A stretch of DNA of 64,000 nucleotides from Ferriphaselus sp. R-1 (GTDB taxonomy: Bacteria; Pseudomonadota; Gammaproteobacteria; Burkholderiales; Gallionellaceae), in contig NZ_JQKP01000013.1 in NCBI RefSeq assembly GCF_000746095.1, positions 1 to 64,000 on the forward strand. Reading direction: 5' to 3'. The translations under genes were made by a program, and so were the position numbers. Positions within the stretch are counted from its first letter, which is position 1; each line of letters starts with the position of its first letter. Below the pieces are notes generated by a model, which was not told where the DNA came from, did no database searches, and saw only the letters and a program-made list of their open reading frames with translations. This document shows, piece after piece, positions 1-10,400 of the stretch.

Positions 1-252
1 CTTGACGTAAGGCTTGACGAATTGCGGCGACATCAGTCGCACGTCATGTCCCATTTTGCCCAGCTCCCGCGCCCAGTAGTGTGAGCTTCCACAGGCTTCC
101 ATGCCGATCAATGTCGCTGGCAGTTTGCCAAAGTATGCCTGCATCTGGTTGCGCCGCAATTGCTTCCTGACAATCACCTTGCCCGCACGATCCACTCCGT
201 GTATCTGGAATACGTTCTTTGCCAGGTCTATGCCAATACGCGTAATATCCAT
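1..252 (-). CDS. IS110-family (IS1111-type) transposase, N-terminal part
   Basis: Reading the minus strand from an ATG at 252 gives 84 codons without a stop before the sequence leaves the window. The start MDITRIGIDLAKNVFQIHG is typical of IS110-family transposases, especially the IS1111 branch. Asp9 and Glu52 (GMEACG) fit the first two acidic residues of the RuvC-like DEDD catalytic domain. A strong ribosome binding site (GGGAGGTG) lies a few bases upstream. The enzyme cuts and rejoins DNA, guided in this family by a structured RNA encoded in the element's flank; for the IS1111 branch that RNA is expected beyond the 3' end, outside this window. Whether the copy is intact cannot be seen. Confidence 0.88.
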   Translation of the reverse strand, partial: MDITRIGIDLAKNVFQIHGVDRAGKVIVRKQLRRNQMQAYFGKLPATLIGMEACGSSHYWARELGKMGHDVRLMSPQFVKPYVK

Positions 253-330
253 TTCACACCTCCCTCTGTTGACTGGTTGTTTGCCATCTCCAGTCTGGCA
301 CATCTCGATGCCGTTTAGGGGGAGGTGTCC
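253..330 (-). promoter_or_regulatory. Transposase leader with possible SD-sequestering stem
   Basis: In the transposase leader, ACACCTCCC (complement of 320-328) is fully complementary to GGGAGGTGT (complement of 256-264), which is the ribosome binding site. The arms are 55 bases apart. If paired in RNA they would hide the start of the transposase gene. The exact end of the insertion sequence cannot be placed here. Confidence 0.4.
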
Positions 331-356
331 ATTCCATTGCCCTACACGGGCTGTAC

Positions 357-512
357 TTACTTGTTTTTTTTCGCTTCCGTACCAGACGGCCGCGAAACAA
401 AAGGCGTACCGGTCTGCGCAGCTAGTTGGCGTGCCTTCTCGGCAGCGCGCATCAAGGCTTGCGGAGCTTTTTGCAAAGTGGAGTCTTTCAAATGCGACAC
501 GGGAGCTTTCAT
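357..512 (-). CDS. Small 51-residue protein, candidate antitoxin of the zeta-like gene
   Basis: A 51-codon frame whose ATG overlaps the stop of the zeta-like toxin gene (ATGA, 4 bases), which implies translational coupling. The protein starts MKAPVSHLKDSTLQKAPQAL and continues with a basic helix rich in Ala, Arg and Lys, then a TGTPFVS segment and a Lys-rich tail. It is mostly helical and charged with no membrane segment. Position and size suggest an antitoxin or accessory protein, but this rests only on context; I recognise no named family with certainty. It remains open although the upstream toxin frame is broken. Confidence 0.6.
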   Translation of the reverse strand: MKAPVSHLKDSTLQKAPQALMRAAEKARQLAAQTGTPFVSRPSGTEAKKNK

Positions 513-1038
513 TTTTTCTGTCCTTCATCTAACAGCACTGGAGGCATGCTGGAATTATCATAAAACTGCCAGCTATCTACCAGCAACTTGTAGCGCTCGA
601 AATTCGAAATGCCATGTGCGAAACGACGGCGAATCACATCAACCGGGATATTGTGCCCGCCCTGTCTTACACAAATCGCGACACGCTCAATCGCCATTTC
701 AGCATCCGGTAATGATAAAAAACCAGCTCAACCACATAACCCGAAGCGCGCCACACCGGAATCATCTGCGCATAGGTCAACCCAGAAAGCGTCGTCTCGA
801 AAGAAAAACTCGCACCGCGCTTTGCATACTCCGCTATCGTTTCCAGCATCAACCGCCCGGCCTTGAAGGCCGCAAGCTCTGGCGCGAAGGGAGATAGACC
901 GGCGGCGATCAGATCGGCATTCACAAAGTTGGGCAACTCGGCATCCGTCGGCAAGAACTCTCGCGCAAAGGTCGTCTTACCCGCGCCGTTTGGCCCGGCG
1001 ATGATGACGATGCGCTTATTACTTGAGGTAGATGTCAT
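509..1038 (-). pseudogene. Zeta-toxin-like AAA/P-loop kinase gene, one frameshift
   Basis: The first part (1038 to about 717) begins MTSTSSNKRIVIIAGPNGAG, with a Walker A motif GPNGAGKTT at residues 15-23 and the ETTLSGLTYAQMIP segment expected in zeta-type kinases that phosphorylate UDP-N-acetylglucosamine. At 717-722 the coding strand has six T residues. Adding one T restores a continuous frame (LVF-LSLPDAEMAIERVA) to the stop at 509, ending VDSWQFYDNS and a short tail. As read, translation stops early after 123 residues. Joined, the product would be about 177 residues, usual for these short zeta-like proteins. It is either a decayed toxin gene or a one-base sequencing error in a homopolymer. 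Confidence 0.75.
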
Positions 1039-1094
1039 GTGATGTGTCGATGAAGTTCGAGCCTAGTCCCTTTAACTTAAATCAATTCGACTCC

Positions 1095-1122
1095 GGTACC
1101 TTTAGTTTGGTACCTTTGGTTC
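1095..1122. repeat. Short tandem repeat, two 14-base units
   Basis: GGTACCTTTAGTTT (1095-1108) is followed directly by GGTACCTTTGGTTC (1109-1122), 12 of 14 bases alike. It lies at the 3' end of the membrane protein gene, just touching its stop codon, and upstream of the zeta-like gene. No function is evident. Confidence 0.6.
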
Positions 1123-1726
1123 ACTCGGTATCACTTGTTTGCTTTGAAAAGACTATTGGGCCAAATTTTGGGTCATATATCCCAAATGCATTAACCCTGT
1201 TTTCTTTCAACTGAAACACTAGATTCCATCTTTCGAATGAAGCAAGTCGCCTTAGTTGATCGGGCGAGATAGCAACTGATGTAGGGTCACCGAGTTTTTC
1301 CCTCAGCTCCGTATAATCTGTACCGATGCCAAGACCGGATATTTTGTAGCAGTATGAGCATGACCCGACGTAGAGTACGCCTTTGACTTCTGTGCCCTTG
1401 AAAATAACTACAGCTTCATTCTCACTAGATGAGTTTCTATACAACCAGACCTGTCCGTCTTCAGCAGAGGGGTTGCCCTTTTTGAACTTCACATCGGGCG
1501 CTTTGTCGCCAAGTACAATGGAAAGAAATTCAGTCTGCGCCATTACCCTTGTCTCGTACTTCCCATAAATCCAAATCAGCAGAGCGGTCAGGCAACCTAG
1601 CGCAATAGAACCCCAAAGAACACGAACTAAAATTTTCTTCCAGCCCCACCTATCCTTTGTCTGTCCATAGAGAAGTACCAAACCCAAGACTAGCGAAGCC
1701 AAGAAAATCCCTGTACCTACTTCCAT
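1121..1726 (-). CDS. Membrane-anchored protein of unknown function
   Basis: The 201-residue product starts MEVGTGIFLASLVLGLVLLY, a first hydrophobic segment, followed by a basic stretch (KDRWGWKK) and a second segment near residues 33-52 (LWGSIALGCLTALLIWIY). The remaining 150 residues look soluble and probably extracytoplasmic. They contain a CSYC pair and a segment resembling small secreted beta-rich domains (LGIGTDYTELREKLGDPTSV) that recalls the SmpA/BamE-type 'lag' motif. A ribosome binding site (GGGAG) precedes the ATG. The gene is visibly poorer in G and C than the housekeeping genes, which fits acquired DNA. I do not recognise a family with confidence. Confidence 0.65.
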   Translation of the reverse strand: MEVGTGIFLASLVLGLVLLYGQTKDRWGWKKILVRVLWGSIALGCLTALLIWIYGKYETRVMAQTEFLSIVLGDKAPDVKFKKGNPSAEDGQVWLYRNSSSENEAVVIFKGTEVKGVLYVGSCSYCYKISGLGIGTDYTELREKLGDPTSVAISPDQLRRLASFERWNLVFQLKENRVNAFGIYDPKFGPIVFSKQTSDTE

Positions 1727-1783
1727 GCTAGCTCCCTTTTAAACGAATTATTGCGGAAACTCATCTTGAACTAATGCGAGGAA

Positions 1784-2104
1784 TTAAACGGGGACAGACC
1801 ACGTTTTATTCTTCGCTATCTCTTCATGCACCCACAACGGATCAAGGTCAGCACCATTCGGCCAAGTGAGCGCACCAAGCTCGATATTGACTTGCTGAAA
1901 CAACTGCACATCTTTAAGTGCCGCGAAGATTCCCGCATCCACGCTATTCACCAGCGCAGACATATCGACGATGCCGCTCGTACCATCATTACAGGTGATT
2001 GAAAGCCTATAACTTGGCTGCACGTTAACAGCACGCACGCGCCAAGGTGCGGCAGCGATCACTCCAGAGGGGCGATGTTCTTGGGTAACTGTTTCGATTG
2101 GCAT
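1784..2104 (-). CDS. DUF2442 domain protein
   Basis: I chose the ATG at 2104 (MPIETVTQEHRPSGVIAAAP) over an upstream one because it leaves a smaller overlap with the preceding DUF4160 gene and fits a product of about 106 residues. The core (VNVQPSYRLSITCNDGTSGI, then VDMSALV and GIFAALKD) matches DUF2442, a small domain usually encoded next to DUF4160 in a putative toxin-antitoxin-like pair of unknown biochemistry. The last residues KTWSVPV and the stop are encoded by a dispersed repeat (1786-1806), so the natural C-terminus has probably been replaced or extended. Confidence 0.78.
   Translation of the reverse strand: MPIETVTQEHRPSGVIAAAPWRVRAVNVQPSYRLSITCNDGTSGIVDMSALVNSVDAGIFAALKDVQLFQQVNIELGALTWPNGADLDPLWVHEEIAKNKTWSVPV
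1786..1806. repeat. Dispersed GGGGACAGACC-type repeat unit
   Basis: AAACGGGGACAGACCACGTTT has short palindromic ends (AAACG/CGTTT) around a GGGGACAGACC core. Units of this kind are scattered through many proteobacterial genomes and are often found beside IS200-like REP-associated transposases, a recollection not checked here. It overlaps the end of the DUF2442 reading frame. Confidence 0.55.
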
Positions 2105-2319
2105 AGGTTCCAGTCCTCCATCAACTCTTTGCGGTGTTGTGCTGCCCATTCAAGTACAAGTGCCTGCGCACGTCTCGGCAGACTACCCTTTATGACTTCC
2201 AATGTGCGAATGTCTATCAGTGCTTCGTACTCACCATACATGGCGTGAAAGTGAGGCGGTGCATGTTCTCGCCAGAACATCTGCACAACGATTCCAAAAA
2301 ACTGGCTGATGGTTGGCAT
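2059..2319 (-). CDS. DUF4160 domain protein
   Basis: The 86-residue product begins MPTISQFFGIVVQMFWREHA and has the HAPPHFHAMYGEYEA signature of DUF4160, followed by LPRRAQALVLEWAAQHRKEL, which is also typical. Its 3' end overlaps the start of the DUF2442 gene by 46 bases, so the two are surely co-expressed. The pair recurs widely on chromosomes and mobile DNA and is often listed as a candidate toxin-antitoxin module; neither role has been assigned here from sequence. The several His residues could bind metal. Confidence 0.8.
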   Translation of the reverse strand: MPTISQFFGIVVQMFWREHAPPHFHAMYGEYEALIDIRTLEVIKGSLPRRAQALVLEWAAQHRKELMEDWNLCQSKQLPKNIAPLE

Positions 2320-2345
2320 GCACCTTCTCCTTGTTGGCTAGTTTA

Positions 2346-2412
2346 CCTTTCAACAGGCTCGGGGCGAAAATTCTCCCCCACCCCAGCCCTCCCCCGGTGG
2401 GAGAGGGAGTAG
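2346..2412. repeat. Degenerate dispersed repeats between DUF4160 gene and ettA
   Basis: CTTTCAACAGGCTCGGGGCG (from 2347) is a diverged copy of the CCTTCGACAGGCTCAGGACG type repeat that is also inserted in hscA. It is followed at 2371-2409 by a pyrimidine-rich stretch that can fold on itself (CCCTCCCCC with GGTGGGAGAGGGAG), another common intergenic repeat type. The region is non-coding and lies downstream of both flanking genes' coding parts. Confidence 0.5.
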
Positions 2413-2420
2413 TGCGGCGG

Positions 2421-4085
<1,665 letters not shown>

Positions 4086-4139
4086 GATTTGAAAGTGCCT
4101 GTGATGGAATTGAAAAGGTGCCGGATTATACCGCCCGCC

Positions 4140-5027
4140 CTAAGCCGGAAACACGCCGGTGGACAGGTAACGGTCGCCCCGGTCGCAGACGATGAACACG
4201 ATGGTGGCGTGCTCGACCTGTTGCGAGATGCGCTGGGCGATGGCGAGTGCGCCGCCGGAGGAGATGCCGCAGAAGATGCCTTCCTCGCGCGCCAGTCGGC
4301 GGGTGTATTCCTCGGCTTCGGCCTGACCGACGTATTCGATGCAATCGACGTTGGTCGGGCTGTAGATGGTGGGCAGATACGCCTCCGGCCATTTGCGGAT
4401 GCCGGGTATCTGCGCGCCCTCTTCCGGCTGCGCGCCGATGATCTGGATGGCGGGATTGCGCTCCTTGAGGAAGCGCGAGGTGCCCATGATGGTGCCGGTG
4501 GTGCCCATGCTGGACACAAAATGCGTGATGCCGCCCTGTGTACCGCGCCAGATCTCGGGGCCGGTGCCTTCGTAATGGGCCAGCGGGTTGTCCGGGTTGC
4601 CGAACTGGTCGAGGATGATGCCGCGCCCCTCGGCGCGCAGCCGTTCGGCGGTGTCGCGCGCCAGCTCCATGCCGCCCTCTTTCGGTGTCAGCACCAGTTC
4701 GGCGCCAAAGGCGCGCATGGTCTGGCGGCGCTCCACGCTCTGGTTCTCGGGCATCACCAGGATCATGCCGTAACCGCGCATGGCGGCGGCCATCGCCAGC
4801 GCGATGCCGGTGTTGCCGGAGGTGGCCTCGATCAGCGTATCGCCGGGACGAATCTCGCCGCGCGCTTCCGCGTGCGCGATCATGGATAAGGCGGGGCGGT
4901 CTTTCACCGAACCCGCTGGATTGTTACCCTCCAGTTTCGCGAGGATCACATTGGACGTGTTGCCGGGGATGCGCTTCAAGCGTACCAGCGGCGTTTCGCC
5001 CACAAAGTCTTCTAGTGTCTTGTACAT
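4140..5027 (-). CDS. cysM: Cysteine synthase B
   Basis: The ATG at 5027 (MYKTLEDFVGETPLVRLKRI) gives 295 residues, the normal CysM length; a longer upstream frame has no family resemblance and was discarded. Lys42 in NPAGSVKDRPA binds pyridoxal phosphate and TSGNTG at 69-74 forms the substrate loop. The enzyme makes cysteine from O-acetylserine and sulfide or thiosulfate in the cytoplasm. CysE, which supplies O-acetylserine, is encoded at 28.9 kb in this window. The gene is divergent from the NlpC/P60 peptidase gene. Confidence 0.95.
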   Translation of the reverse strand: MYKTLEDFVGETPLVRLKRIPGNTSNVILAKLEGNNPAGSVKDRPALSMIAHAEARGEIRPGDTLIEATSGNTGIALAMAAAMRGYGMILVMPENQSVERRQTMRAFGAELVLTPKEGGMELARDTAERLRAEGRGIILDQFGNPDNPLAHYEGTGPEIWRGTQGGITHFVSSMGTTGTIMGTSRFLKERNPAIQIIGAQPEEGAQIPGIRKWPEAYLPTIYSPTNVDCIEYVGQAEAEEYTRRLAREEGIFCGISSGGALAIAQRISQQVEHATIVFIVCDRGDRYLSTGVFPA

Positions 5028-5157
5028 GGCGGCTCCTGAACAGCCGTGAATGATAGCAGCAGGCCACGGCAGAAGCGGCAGGATTCTTTGGCAGGGCCGC
5101 GCCAAATCGCATAAAATGGCGCGGTTCCAAGACTCGTCCCTGGCCCTGCCCACCCCT

Positions 5158-5766
5158 ATGAACAAATGCGGGTTCCTGTTCGCTGCGCTGCTGCTTGCGT
5201 GCCTTCCGGCACGCATGGTCGCGGCTGCCCCGCAGGACAGCGCACTGGCCGCCTCCGCCCCGGCGGGCGCGGCCACGCTGGGCGGCGATGCCAACATGAT
5301 CGACCAGCTGCTGGGCAAGGCGCACGAACTCATCGGCACGCCTTACCGCAACGGCGGCATGTCACCGCTGACCGGCTTCGATTGCAGCGGCTTCGTCGGC
5401 TACCTGTTCAAGACCAATCTGGCGATGAACCTGCCGCGCACCTCCAAGGACATGAGCCGGGTCGGCGACAAGGTGGACAAGAACGAGCTGAAACCGGGCG
5501 ACCTGCTGTTCTTCAACACCGTGAAGCGCGGCATCTCGCACGTCGGCATCTATCTGGGCGACGGCAAGTTCATCCACTCGCCCTGGCACGGCAGCAGCGT
5601 GGAAGTCGCCTACCTCGGCATGAAATACTGGACCAAACGCTTCGCCGTGGCCAAGCGCCTCGACCTGCCCGAGACTTTACCCAATCCGCTGTCGAGCTTG
5701 CAGCCGCCACCCGCGACCGTGGCCCAACAGCCTTATCCCACCCCTCCATCAACACAAGGAAAATAG
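5158..5766 (+). CDS. Secreted NlpC/P60 family peptidase
   Basis: The ATG at 5158 gives a typical signal peptide ([20 protein letters not shown], cleavage near VAA-AP), so I preferred it over an upstream ATG. The mature part is an NlpC/P60 (C40) domain: the catalytic Cys76 in [11 protein letters not shown], the His in ISHVGIYLG, and the third polar residue in FIHSPWHG. Such enzymes cut D-glutamyl-meso-diaminopimelate bonds in peptidoglycan in the periplasm. The C-terminal tail is Pro-rich and lacks a second domain. The gene ends 1 base before ppa begins, so the two may share a transcript. Confidence 0.9.
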   Translation: MNKCGFLFAALLLACLPARMVAAAPQDSALAASAPAGAATLGGDANMIDQLLGKAHELIGTPYRNGGMSPLTGFDCSGFVGYLFKTNLAMNLPRTSKDMSRVGDKVDKNELKPGDLLFFNTVKRGISHVGIYLGDGKFIHSPWHGSSVEVAYLGMKYWTKRFAVAKRLDLPETLPNPLSSLQPPPATVAQQPYPTPPSTQGK

Positions 5767-5767
5767 C

Positions 5768-6295
5768 ATGAGCTTGAACAATGTCAGCGCCGGCAAGAAT
5801 CTGCCACAGGAATGTAACGTCATCATCGAGATCCCGGCGCACTCCGATCCGGTCAAGTACGAAGTGGATAAGGAGAGCGGCGCGCTGTTTGTCGACCGCT
5901 TCGTCTCCACCCTGATGCGCTATCCGTGCAACTACGGCTACATCCCCAACACCTTGGCGGACGATGGCGATCCCGTCGACGTGCTGGTCGTCACCCCCTT
6001 CCCGCTGGTGCACGGCGCGGTCATCCGCGTGCGTCCGCTGGGCATGCTGGACATGGACGACGAGAGCGGCGGCGATGCCAAGCTGGTAGCCGTGCCGGTG
6101 ACCAAGCTGACCCCGCTGTACCAGAACGTGAACAGCATCGAAGACCTGCCAGAGCAACTGCTGCAACAGATCCAGCATTTCTTCGAGAACTACAAGTCGC
6201 TGGAAAAAGGCAAGTGGGTCAAGGTCAAGGGCTGGAAAGGCATCGAAGCTGCCCACACCGAGATCACCAACGGCGTCGCCAACTACAAGGGCTGA
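5768..6295 (+). CDS. ppa: Inorganic pyrophosphatase
   Basis: The 175-residue product is a family I soluble pyrophosphatase. The signature [10 protein letters not shown] carries the metal-binding aspartates; further conserved features are the ALFVDRF strand and the CNYGYIPNT segment. The enzyme hydrolyses pyrophosphate made in polymer synthesis, here in the cytoplasm. A ribosome binding site (AAGGAAA) lies in the short gap after the peptidase gene. Three bases separate its stop from folD. Confidence 0.97.
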   Translation: MSLNNVSAGKNLPQECNVIIEIPAHSDPVKYEVDKESGALFVDRFVSTLMRYPCNYGYIPNTLADDGDPVDVLVVTPFPLVHGAVIRVRPLGMLDMDDESGGDAKLVAVPVTKLTPLYQNVNSIEDLPEQLLQQIQHFFENYKSLEKGKWVKVKGWKGIEAAHTEITNGVANYKG

Positions 6296-6298
6296 TCC

Positions 6299-7153
6299 AT
6301 GACCGCGCGCATCATTGACGGCAAGGCCATCGCGCAGGAAGTACGCGCCGAGTGGAAGGTTCGCGCCGACGCGCTCAAGGCGCGCGGCATCACGCCGGGT
6401 CTGGCGGTCATCATCGTCGGCGAAGATCCGGCCTCGAAGGTCTACGTCGCCAACAAGGTGAAGGCGTGTGCGGAGTTGGGCTTGCATTCCGAGCACATCG
6501 CCCTGCCCGCCGACACCTCGGAGGCAGCCCTGCTGGCGAAGATCGCCGAGTTGAACGCCGACCCGGCCATTCACGGCCTGCTGGTGCAACTACCGGTGCC
6601 CAAGCACATCGACGGCGACAAGGTGCTGAACGCCATCAGCCCTGAAAAGGACGTGGACGGCTTTCACCCGATCAACGTCGGCGCGCTGGCCACCGGCAAC
6701 ATGCGCTTCGCGCCGTGCACGCCGTACGGTTCGCTGGTGCTGCTGCAAAAGAGCGGTGTCAGCATCGAAGGCAAGCACGCCGTGGTGGTGGGACGCAGCA
6801 ACATCGTCGGCAAACCGATGGCGCTGTTGCTGTTGCAGCACAACGCCACCGTCACCATCTGCACCTCCAAGACCGTCGATCTCGCCAAGCACACCCGCGA
6901 TGCCGACATCCTGGTAGTGGCGACGGGCAGGCCGAAGATGGTCACCGGCGACATGATCAAGCCGGGTGCCGCCGTCATCGACGTGGGCATCAACCGCATG
7001 GCGGATGGCAAGCTGTGCGGCGATGTGGATTTCGAGTCGGCAAAAGAAGTGGCCGGCTGGATCACGCCGGTGCCCGGCGGTGTCGGCCCGATGACCATTA
7101 CCATGCTGGTCGCCAACACCGTGCAATCGGCGGAACGTAGCGCCGGTATCTGA
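6299..7153 (+). CDS. folD: Bifunctional methylenetetrahydrofolate dehydrogenase/cyclohydrolase
   Basis: The 284-residue product has the FolD features: [13 protein letters not shown] with the catalytic Lys, [10 protein letters not shown], the NAD(P)-binding [14 protein letters not shown] and the C-terminal [14 protein letters not shown]. It interconverts 5,10-methylene- and 10-formyl-tetrahydrofolate in one-carbon metabolism. It starts three bases after ppa and ends 11 bases from the convergent TfoX-domain gene. Start [19 protein letters not shown] is standard. Confidence 0.97.
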   Translation: MTARIIDGKAIAQEVRAEWKVRADALKARGITPGLAVIIVGEDPASKVYVANKVKACAELGLHSEHIALPADTSEAALLAKIAELNADPAIHGLLVQLPVPKHIDGDKVLNAISPEKDVDGFHPINVGALATGNMRFAPCTPYGSLVLLQKSGVSIEGKHAVVVGRSNIVGKPMALLLLQHNATVTICTSKTVDLAKHTRDADILVVATGRPKMVTGDMIKPGAAVIDVGINRMADGKLCGDVDFESAKEVAGWITPVPGGVGPMTITMLVANTVQSAERSAGI

Positions 7154-7164
7154 TACGGCGGTCG

Positions 7165-7431
7165 TCAGGTAGCGGGAGCGCTCTGCTCCCGCTCCAATTC
7201 CAGCAATAAATTCAGCCTGTCGGTTCGCGCCACTTCCAGCCAATGACGGTTGGAGAGTGCGCCTTCCATCGCCCAGAGCAGATTCAAGCTGACCTTCACT
7301 CCGCTACGCTTCACTTGAAGATAGGCGCGAACCGCACCGAGTTTGCTCAACTGCTCAAACGAATGGATGCCGGCAATCGCCAACATCTGTTTTGATTTCA
7401 GGCCGAGATTGGGCAGCTTGGCAATATCCAT
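7165..7431 (-). CDS. TfoX C-terminal domain protein
   Basis: The 88-residue protein consists of the TfoX/Sxy C-terminal domain alone: LPNLGLKSKQMLAIAGI at the start, then LGAVRAYLQVK, and the diagnostic VSLNLLWAMEGALSNRHW. The domain is a helix-hairpin-helix-like fold; full-length Sxy regulates competence genes together with CRP, but stand-alone C-terminal domains have no proven role. It lies downstream of the GGDEF/EAL gene with a 10-base gap and may be the last gene of that operon. Confidence 0.88.
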   Translation of the reverse strand: MDIAKLPNLGLKSKQMLAIAGIHSFEQLSKLGAVRAYLQVKRSGVKVSLNLLWAMEGALSNRHWLEVARTDRLNLLLELEREQSAPAT

Positions 7432-7441
7432 CGCTACACGG

Positions 7442-10400
7442 CTAGCGCGCTTTCAATAAAGCATCAAACTCTTCAGCTGGCATGGGCTTGGCGAACAGAT
7501 AGCCTTGGCCGAGATCACAACCGATCTGCATCAGCAAGTCGCGCTGCTCTCTGGTTTCCACGCCTTCGGCGATCACCTTCAACCCAAGTTTGTGTGCCAT
7601 GACTACGATAGCCTCACATAACGCCATATCGGCTGGATCGCTGGCCATGTTGCGCACGAACGATTGATCGATCTTGAGGTAGTCGATGTCGAATTTTTTC
7701 AGATACGACAGTGCAGAATATCCTGTGCCGAAGTCATCTATGGAAACCTGGATGCCGGCATCCCTGAACTGGAGCAGCTTGCGCACCGTTTCGTCATCCT
7801 TGTTGAGCAGCAGCCCTTCCGTGATCTCGATAGCAATGCTGCGCCCGGACAAGCCATTGTCACGGAGGAAACGAATCCAGGATTCTGGAGTGTCCTCTTT
7901 GCTGCGGAACTGTATGGGGGACTTGTTCACGCTTATCTGGAATGACCGGTTACCGGCCATCTCGCTCCATCGTTTCGCATGCCTTGCCGATTCGTGGAAT
8001 ACCCACTCTCCAATCGGATTGATCAGTCCGGTCTCCTCGGCAAGCGGGATAAATGTCATCGGACTGACGAGCCCCCGCAGTGGATGCTGCCAGCGCAACA
8101 ACGCTTCGGCCTTGAAAATGTTGCCGGTAGCTAATTCTATGATGGGCTGAAAGTAGACACGCAACTGATTGCCAGTGAGCGCCTGGCTCAACTCACCGAT
8201 CAAGCGCAGCCGCAGCTTGGCCGCCTCTTGCAGGGCAGGCGTGAAATAGCTGTAGCGGTTGCGCCCCTCCTCCTTGGAGACGTACATGGCCTGATCTGCA
8301 TTCTGGAGTAACTGTTCAAGTTGAGTGGCATCATCAGGGTACACCGTGATGCCAATACTGGCGGAGATGTGTGCAACCTCACTTCCGAGGAAGTATGGCT
8401 CGGCAAGCCTGTTGATTATGGTCTGTGTCAATTGATCGATATCTTCCATCTCGTGAAGATGCGACAAAATCACGGTGAACTCGTCTCCTCCCAGGCGCGC
8501 AACCGTATCAGATTCGCGCACACAGCCGATCAGCCGCTGAGAGGCCTGCACCAATAGATCGTCACCGACGTGATGTCCCAAGGAGTCATTCACTTCCTTG
8601 AACCGGTCCAGGTCTATGAATAGCAATGCGAAGGCATCGGTGGCGCGATCCGCCTTCTTGATCTCCTGAGCCAGTCGATCACGGAACATCCGACGATTGG
8701 GCAGGCCTGTCAGCAAATCGAAATTGGCCTGGTGCCAAATGATCTCCTCGGATTTTAGCTTTTCGGTGATATCCGAGAACATGGCTACCCGGCGATGTAC
8801 CAAACCTTCCGTGTCGTAGATGGTGTTGATGGTCAAATGCTCGGCGTACACCTCACCGTTCTTGCGCCGATCCCATATCTCGCCCTGCCAGCGACCGCTA
8901 GTATTCAATGCATCCCACATGGTTTGGTAGAAAGTGGGGTCTTGACGACCCGAGCTGAGCACATTCGGGCTTTGGCCGATGATCTCGTCCTCGGTATATC
9001 CCGTGGTTGATGTAAATGCCGGGTTCACCGCAATGATTCGGTTATTGGCATCGGTAATCAGCATGGCCTCGCTACTCACTTGATAGACCAAAGCTGCCAG
9101 GCGCAAATCTTCCTCGGTTTGTTTGCGTACCGAGATGTCGGCGTGCGTTCCGATCATGCGCAATGGCTTACCTTCTGCATCGCGACTCACCAGCATCCCG
9201 CGCGCCAAAATCCATTTGTAACTACCGTTCTTGCAACGCATCCGGAACTCGACGGTGTAGATCGAAAGCTCGCCTGCAAAATAAGCTTCAACTTGTGCCA
9301 GAACTTGTTCGCGGTCATCTGGATGCAAATGAGCAAGCCACGCGTCCGATAGGTTCGGGAATTCATGCTCGTCGTAACCTATCATTTCCTTCCAGCGCTT
9401 CGAGAATATGGCCTCGCCCGTTTGCACCGACCAGTCCCACACGCCATCACCGGCACCTTCCAGAGCAAAATGCCAGCGCTCTTCACTGGCACGCAAGGCA
9501 TTTTCGGCCAGGATGCGATCGTGGTTGGAGCGGTCGATATCGCCGGTCATCTCGCTGAAAGCTCGGGCAGCGTAAGCGATCTCATCCTCACCCGCCATCA
9601 GCTCCGCATCCGCTTTGTACTCACCTTTACCATACTGGCGCATCGCCTCGCTGAGTCTTTGCAGTCGATTGATGATGCTGCGGCTCACCGCAATTTCGAT
9701 GAAATAACCGCTCAATAACGAAATCAGCACGATCATGCCTGCCAGTGCCTTGAATAGCGCATTGGTGGTAGCCATCACCTGCTCTACCGGAACCAATTGG
9801 AAATAGCGCCACCCCAAAGGCTGGATCTGTACGCCGACGGCGATATGTGCACGACCATTCAACATCAATCCTTGCGCAAGCACCTGAGGCTTATCGGTCA
9901 AGGTCGATTTCAGCAACTGCTGCAACTCTGGCTCTGCAGAAAAATCCGGAACAAAGCTATCCTGCGCCGCCTCCAGTTGTTTCTGCCAGGCACCTACCAG
10001 CACAAAATGCCCCTCGCTATCGACCAGGAAATGCTGCGTTTCATCGTATAGCTGGGTTGAAGCGAACAACGATTCCATCACGTTGGACAGCTGCATATCT
10101 TCGCCTATCGTACCCAGCCACTTATCGCCCAGGTAGAGCGGAAAAACCGCACTGACCATCCAGGCTTTGGCGACCGGGTCGTACAGCGGGGGTGTGTAAC
10201 GCAGGAGACGCAAAGGGTTGAGCTGGGGCGAGGTGTAGCTCAGCCAGGGGGTATGCGTGTAATCATTGTCTGCAGGCATGCCAATCGTAAAATCCGGCAT
10301 GGAGGCATCAAAGATAATCTCGCTACGCTCGGGGGACAGGAACCAGGTGTTTTCCAACTTGCGACTGGCAGCTGCACCAAATGAATCAAGGACATGCTTG

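Noticed and set aside
717-722. Programmed -1 frameshift in the zeta-like gene
   Set aside because: The needed shift is -1, but the T run is not in the X-XXY-YYZ register and six T are short for transcriptional slippage. Base loss or a read error is simpler.
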